NCBI RefSeq assembly: GCF_003265345.1
Contig: NZ_QFWW01000036.1
Coordinates: forward strand, 124,001 to 188,000
Source of the DNA: Lentzea terrae
GTDB lineage: Bacteria > Actinomycetota > Actinomycetes > Mycobacteriales > Pseudonocardiaceae
Direction: 5' to 3'
DNA: 64,000 nt
Shown: positions 61,373-64,000 of the stretch, piece by piece
Position numbering within the stretch: the stretch's first letter is position 1
Layout: each line of letters begins with the position of its first letter
The notes under the pieces: model-generated
The model's input: the letters and a program-made list of their open reading frames with translations, nothing else
What the model was told of the DNA's origin: nothing
Database searches by the model: none
Program-made: the position numbers and the translations under genes

Positions 61373-64000
61373 GTGACTGAACTCGACACCGCAACCCAGC
61401 GTCCTGACCTCCCCGCCGCGTGGACTCCGGCGGAGGTAGAGGCGGAGCTGTACCAGCGGTGGGTCGACCGGGGCTACTTCGAGGCGGACGTCAAGAGCGA
61501 CAAGCCGCCGTTCACGATCGTGCTCCCGCCGCCCAACGTCACCGGCAGCCTCCACATGGGCCACGCCATGAACCACAGCGTGATGGACGCGCTGACCAGG
61601 CGCCGCCGCATGCAGGGCTACGAGGTCCTGTGGCTGCCGGGCATGGACCACGCCGGCATCGCCACGCAGAACGCCGTCGAGCGCGACCTGGCCAAGCAGG
61701 GCAAGTCGCGGCACGACCTCGGGCGCGAGAAGTTCGTCGAGCGCGTCTGGGAGTGGAAAGAGGAGTACGGCGGCAAGATCCTCGACCAGATGAAGCGGCT
61801 CGGCGACGGCATCGACTGGTCGCGTGAGCGCTTCACCATGGACGAGGGGCTGTCGCGTGCCGTCCAGACGATCTTCAAGAAGATGTACGACGACGGCCTG
61901 ATCTACCAGGCCGAGCGGATCATCAACTGGTGTCCGCGCTGCCAGACGGCGTTGTCCGACGTCGAGGTCGACCACAGCGACGACGACGGCGAGCTCGTCT
62001 CCATCCGCTACGGCGAGGGCGAGAACTCGATCGTCGTCGCGACCACGCGCGCCGAGACGATGCTCGGTGACACCGCGGTCGCCGTCCACCCCGACGACGA
62101 GCGCTACCAGCACCTCATCGGCACCGAGGTCGAGCTGCCGCTGACCGGCCGCCGCATCCCGATCGTCGCCGACACGCACGTCGACCCGAAGTTCGGCACC
62201 GGCGCGGTGAAGGTCACGCCCGCGCACGACCCGAACGACTTCGAGATCGGCCAGCGCCACAACCTGCCGAACCTCACGATCATGGACGGTCGCGCGACCA
62301 TCACCGCGCACGGCCCGTTCGAGGGGCTCGACCGGTTCGAGGCGCGTCCGGCGATCGTCGCCGCGTTGCGCGCGGACGGCCGGATCGTCGCGGAGAAGCG
62401 GCCGTACGTGCACGCCGTCGGGCACTGCTCGCGGTGCGACACGGTCATCGAGCCGCGCCTCTCGCTGCAGTGGTGGGTCAAGGTCGAGGGCATCGCCGCG
62501 AAGGCGTCCGCCGCCGTCCGCGACGGTCGTACCAAGATCCACCCGGCGGAGCTGAACAAGCGGTACTTCGACTGGACCGACAACCTGCACGACTGGTGCA
62601 TCTCGCGGCAGCTGTGGTGGGGCCACCGGATTCCGGTCTGGTACGGCCCGAACGGCGAGGTCGTCTGCGTCGGACCGGACGACGAGGTGCCCACCGGTGC
62701 GGGCTGGCGCCAGGACGAGGACGTCCTCGACACCTGGTTCTCGTCGGGCCTGTGGCCGTTCTCGACGCTCGGCTGGCCGGATTCCACTGAGGACCTCGAG
62801 AAGTTCTACCCGACCTCGGTTCTCTCGACCGGCTACGACATCCTGTTCTTCTGGGTCGTCCGGATGATGATGTTCGGCCTGTACGCGATGGACGACGTGC
62901 AGCCGTTCGACCACGTCTTCCTGCACGGTCTGATCCGGGACCAGTACGGCAAGAAGATGTCGAAGACCAAGGGCAACGGCATCGACCCGCTGGACTGGAT
63001 GGAGCGCTACGGCGCGGACGCCACCCGGTTCACGTTGCTGCGCGGCACGAACCCCGGTTCGGACATGGCCGTCGCGGAGGAGTGGGCGGCCGGCTCGCGC
63101 AACTTCACCACCAAGCTGTGGAACGCCACGAGGTTCGCGCTGTCCAACGGTGCGACGGTGGCCCGTCCGCTGCCGGCCCGCGACGAGCTGACGGCGGCCG
63201 ACCGCTGGATCCTCGACGAGCTCGACGCCCTCGTGTCCACTGTGGACTCGAACTTCGAGGCGTTCCAGTTCTCCCGCGCGTGCGAGGCGTTGTACAGCTT
63301 CACGTGGGACGAGTTCTGCGACTGGTACCTGGAGATCGCCAAGGTCCAGATCGCGGAGGGGCGCGTCGAGGCCACGCAGTCCGTTCTGGGCCACGTCCTC
63401 GACGTCCTGCTGCGCCTGCTGCACCCGTCGATCCCGTTCATCACCGAGACGCTGTGGACCGCGCTGACCGGCGCGGAGTCGCTCGTCATCGCGTCGTGGC
63501 CGTCCGCGTCGGGTGCCGAGCGCGACCTCGAGGCCGCCGCTCAGGTCGAGGGCCTGAAGAAGCTGGCCACCGAGATCCGCCGGTTCCGCTCGGAGCAGGG
63601 CCTCAAGCCGGGCCAGAAGGTCGCGGGCAAGGTCCGCGGCGCGTGCTGCGTCGGCCTCACCGACCAGGTTCCGGCCGTCCGCGCGATGACGAGGCTCACC
63701 GAGCCGGGTGACGAGTTCACCGTCTCGGCGACGCTGGAGGTCGGTCTGCCCAAGGGTGCGGTGAAGGTCGAGCTGGACCTGTCCGGCGCGATCGACGTCG
63801 CGGCCGAGCGCAAGCGCCTCGCGAAGGACCTCGCCGTGGCGCAGAAGGAGCTCGAGGGCACGACGAAGAAGCTCGGCAACGAGGCGTTCCTCGCCAAGGC
63901 GCCCGCCGACGTCAAGGCCAAGATCGAGGAGCGCAAGGCCGTGGCCGAGTCCGAGATCGCCCGCATCAACGAGCGCCTCGCGGCGTTGCCGGAGGCGTAA
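61373..64000 (+). CDS. valS: valyl-tRNA synthetase
   Basis: An 875-residue class I aminoacyl-tRNA synthetase charging tRNA-Val. HIGH motif PPPNVTGSLHMGHAMNH, KMSKS motif YGKKMSKTKGNGIDPL, CP1 editing domain (about residues 160-370, with VVATTRAETMLGDTAVAVHP), anticodon-binding helices and a C-terminal coiled coil (KRLAKDLAVAQKELEGTTKK) are all present. GTG at 61373 precedes TELDTATQRPDLPAAWTPAE; an in-frame TTG 9 nt upstream is an alternative. The stop TAA is the last codon of the window, so the gene is complete. Confidence 0.98.
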   Translation: MTELDTATQRPDLPAAWTPAEVEAELYQRWVDRGYFEADVKSDKPPFTIVLPPPNVTGSLHMGHAMNHSVMDALTRRRRMQGYEVLWLPGMDHAGIATQNAVERDLAKQGKSRHDLGREKFVERVWEWKEEYGGKILDQMKRLGDGIDWSRERFTMDEGLSRAVQTIFKKMYDDGLIYQAERIINWCPRCQTALSDVEVDHSDDDGELVSIRYGEGENSIVVATTRAETMLGDTAVAVHPDDERYQHLIGTEVELPLTGRRIPIVADTHVDPKFGTGAVKVTPAHDPNDFEIGQRHNLPNLTIMDGRATITAHGPFEGLDRFEARPAIVAALRADGRIVAEKRPYVHAVGHCSRCDTVIEPRLSLQWWVKVEGIAAKASAAVRDGRTKIHPAELNKRYFDWTDNLHDWCISRQLWWGHRIPVWYGPNGEVVCVGPDDEVPTGAGWRQDEDVLDTWFSSGLWPFSTLGWPDSTEDLEKFYPTSVLSTGYDILFFWVVRMMMFGLYAMDDVQPFDHVFLHGLIRDQYGKKMSKTKGNGIDPLDWMERYGADATRFTLLRGTNPGSDMAVAEEWAAGSRNFTTKLWNATRFALSNGATVARPLPARDELTAADRWILDELDALVSTVDSNFEAFQFSRACEALYSFTWDEFCDWYLEIAKVQIAEGRVEATQSVLGHVLDVLLRLLHPSIPFITETLWTALTGAESLVIASWPSASGAERDLEAAAQVEGLKKLATEIRRFRSEQGLKPGQKVAGKVRGACCVGLTDQVPAVRAMTRLTEPGDEFTVSATLEVGLPKGAVKVELDLSGAIDVAAERKRLAKDLAVAQKELEGTTKKLGNEAFLAKAPADVKAKIEERKAVAESEIARINERLAALPEA

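Overview
This is a high-GC actinobacterial chromosome segment. GTG starts are frequent, many genes appear leaderless, and mycothiol-family and ClpP1P2-type genes are present. The gene set and style (Eis-family acetyltransferase, LacI-regulated sugar uptake, P450, secreted pectin-type hydrolase) point to a filamentous member of the Pseudonocardiaceae, for example a Lentzea/Saccharothrix/Actinosynnema-like organism. That placement is inference from content and no 16S rRNA is present. From memory of the Mycobacterium tuberculosis map, the order glbO, HNH gene, small membrane gene, DUF5130 gene, pepN, Rv2466c-type gene, nei/rpiB, tig-clpP1-clpP2-clpX, valS matches the Rv2470-to-Rv2448c region. The window is therefore a conserved core backbone interrupted by lineage-specific blocks.

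Layout. 0-4.4 kb: truncated haemoglobin, MscS channel, S9 prolyl oligopeptidase and an HNH nuclease. 4.4-4.9 kb: an unusual 162-residue protein made almost entirely of 16 copies of the hexapeptide DSVRIT, divergent from an MFS exporter (5.1-6.3 kb). 6.3-21.5 kb: conserved enzymes (DUF5130, PepN, Rv2466c-like DsbA, AlkA-like glycosylase, aldehyde dehydrogenase, Eis, Nei, RpiB, ComB-like, MBL-fold and HIT proteins), a barstar-GNAT fusion beside its GNAT paralogue, and an HxlR/NAD(P)-binding pair. 21.6-22 kb: GC-rich palindromes, tRNA-Gly(TCC), tRNA-Pro(TGG) and a strong terminator. 22-29.7 kb: an alpha/beta hydrolase, a large protein with a HEPN-like RNxxxH motif, and a betaine-type ABC importer with two substrate-binding proteins and a double-length permease. 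30-41.4 kb: a P450, a mannoside uptake and degradation operon with its LacI regulator and a palindromic operator, a LysR regulator and a secreted protein. 41.6-45.9 kb: the proteostasis cluster tig, clpP1, clpP2, clpX. 46-61 kb: accessory genes (tandem beta-lactamase-fold protein, esterase, CoA-transferase, FdhD, phytoene-desaturase-like oxidoreductase, HTH regulators, secreted GH28-like enzyme, FdhF/YdeP molybdoenzyme). 61.4-64 kb: valS, complete to its stop at the window end.

How the genes work together. FdhD (51.3-52.1 kb) should sulfurate the molybdenum cofactor of the FdhF/YdeP oxidoreductase (57.9-60.2 kb), although unrelated genes separate them. The sugar ABC transporter, GH38 alpha-mannosidase and GH5-like hydrolase form one tightly packed transcription unit facing the LacI gene across a perfect TAAACCGGTTTA palindrome. 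Trigger factor and the ClpXP components are collinear.

The strongest candidate for something undescribed is the DSVRIT-repeat gene. The hexapeptide is invariant in all 16 copies while the codons differ freely, so the protein sequence is under selection. No known modification enzyme lies beside it. Second-tier items are the barstar-GNAT fusion, the HEPN-like protein next to the tRNA genes, and the inverted repeat whose ends supply the stop codons of two convergent genes.
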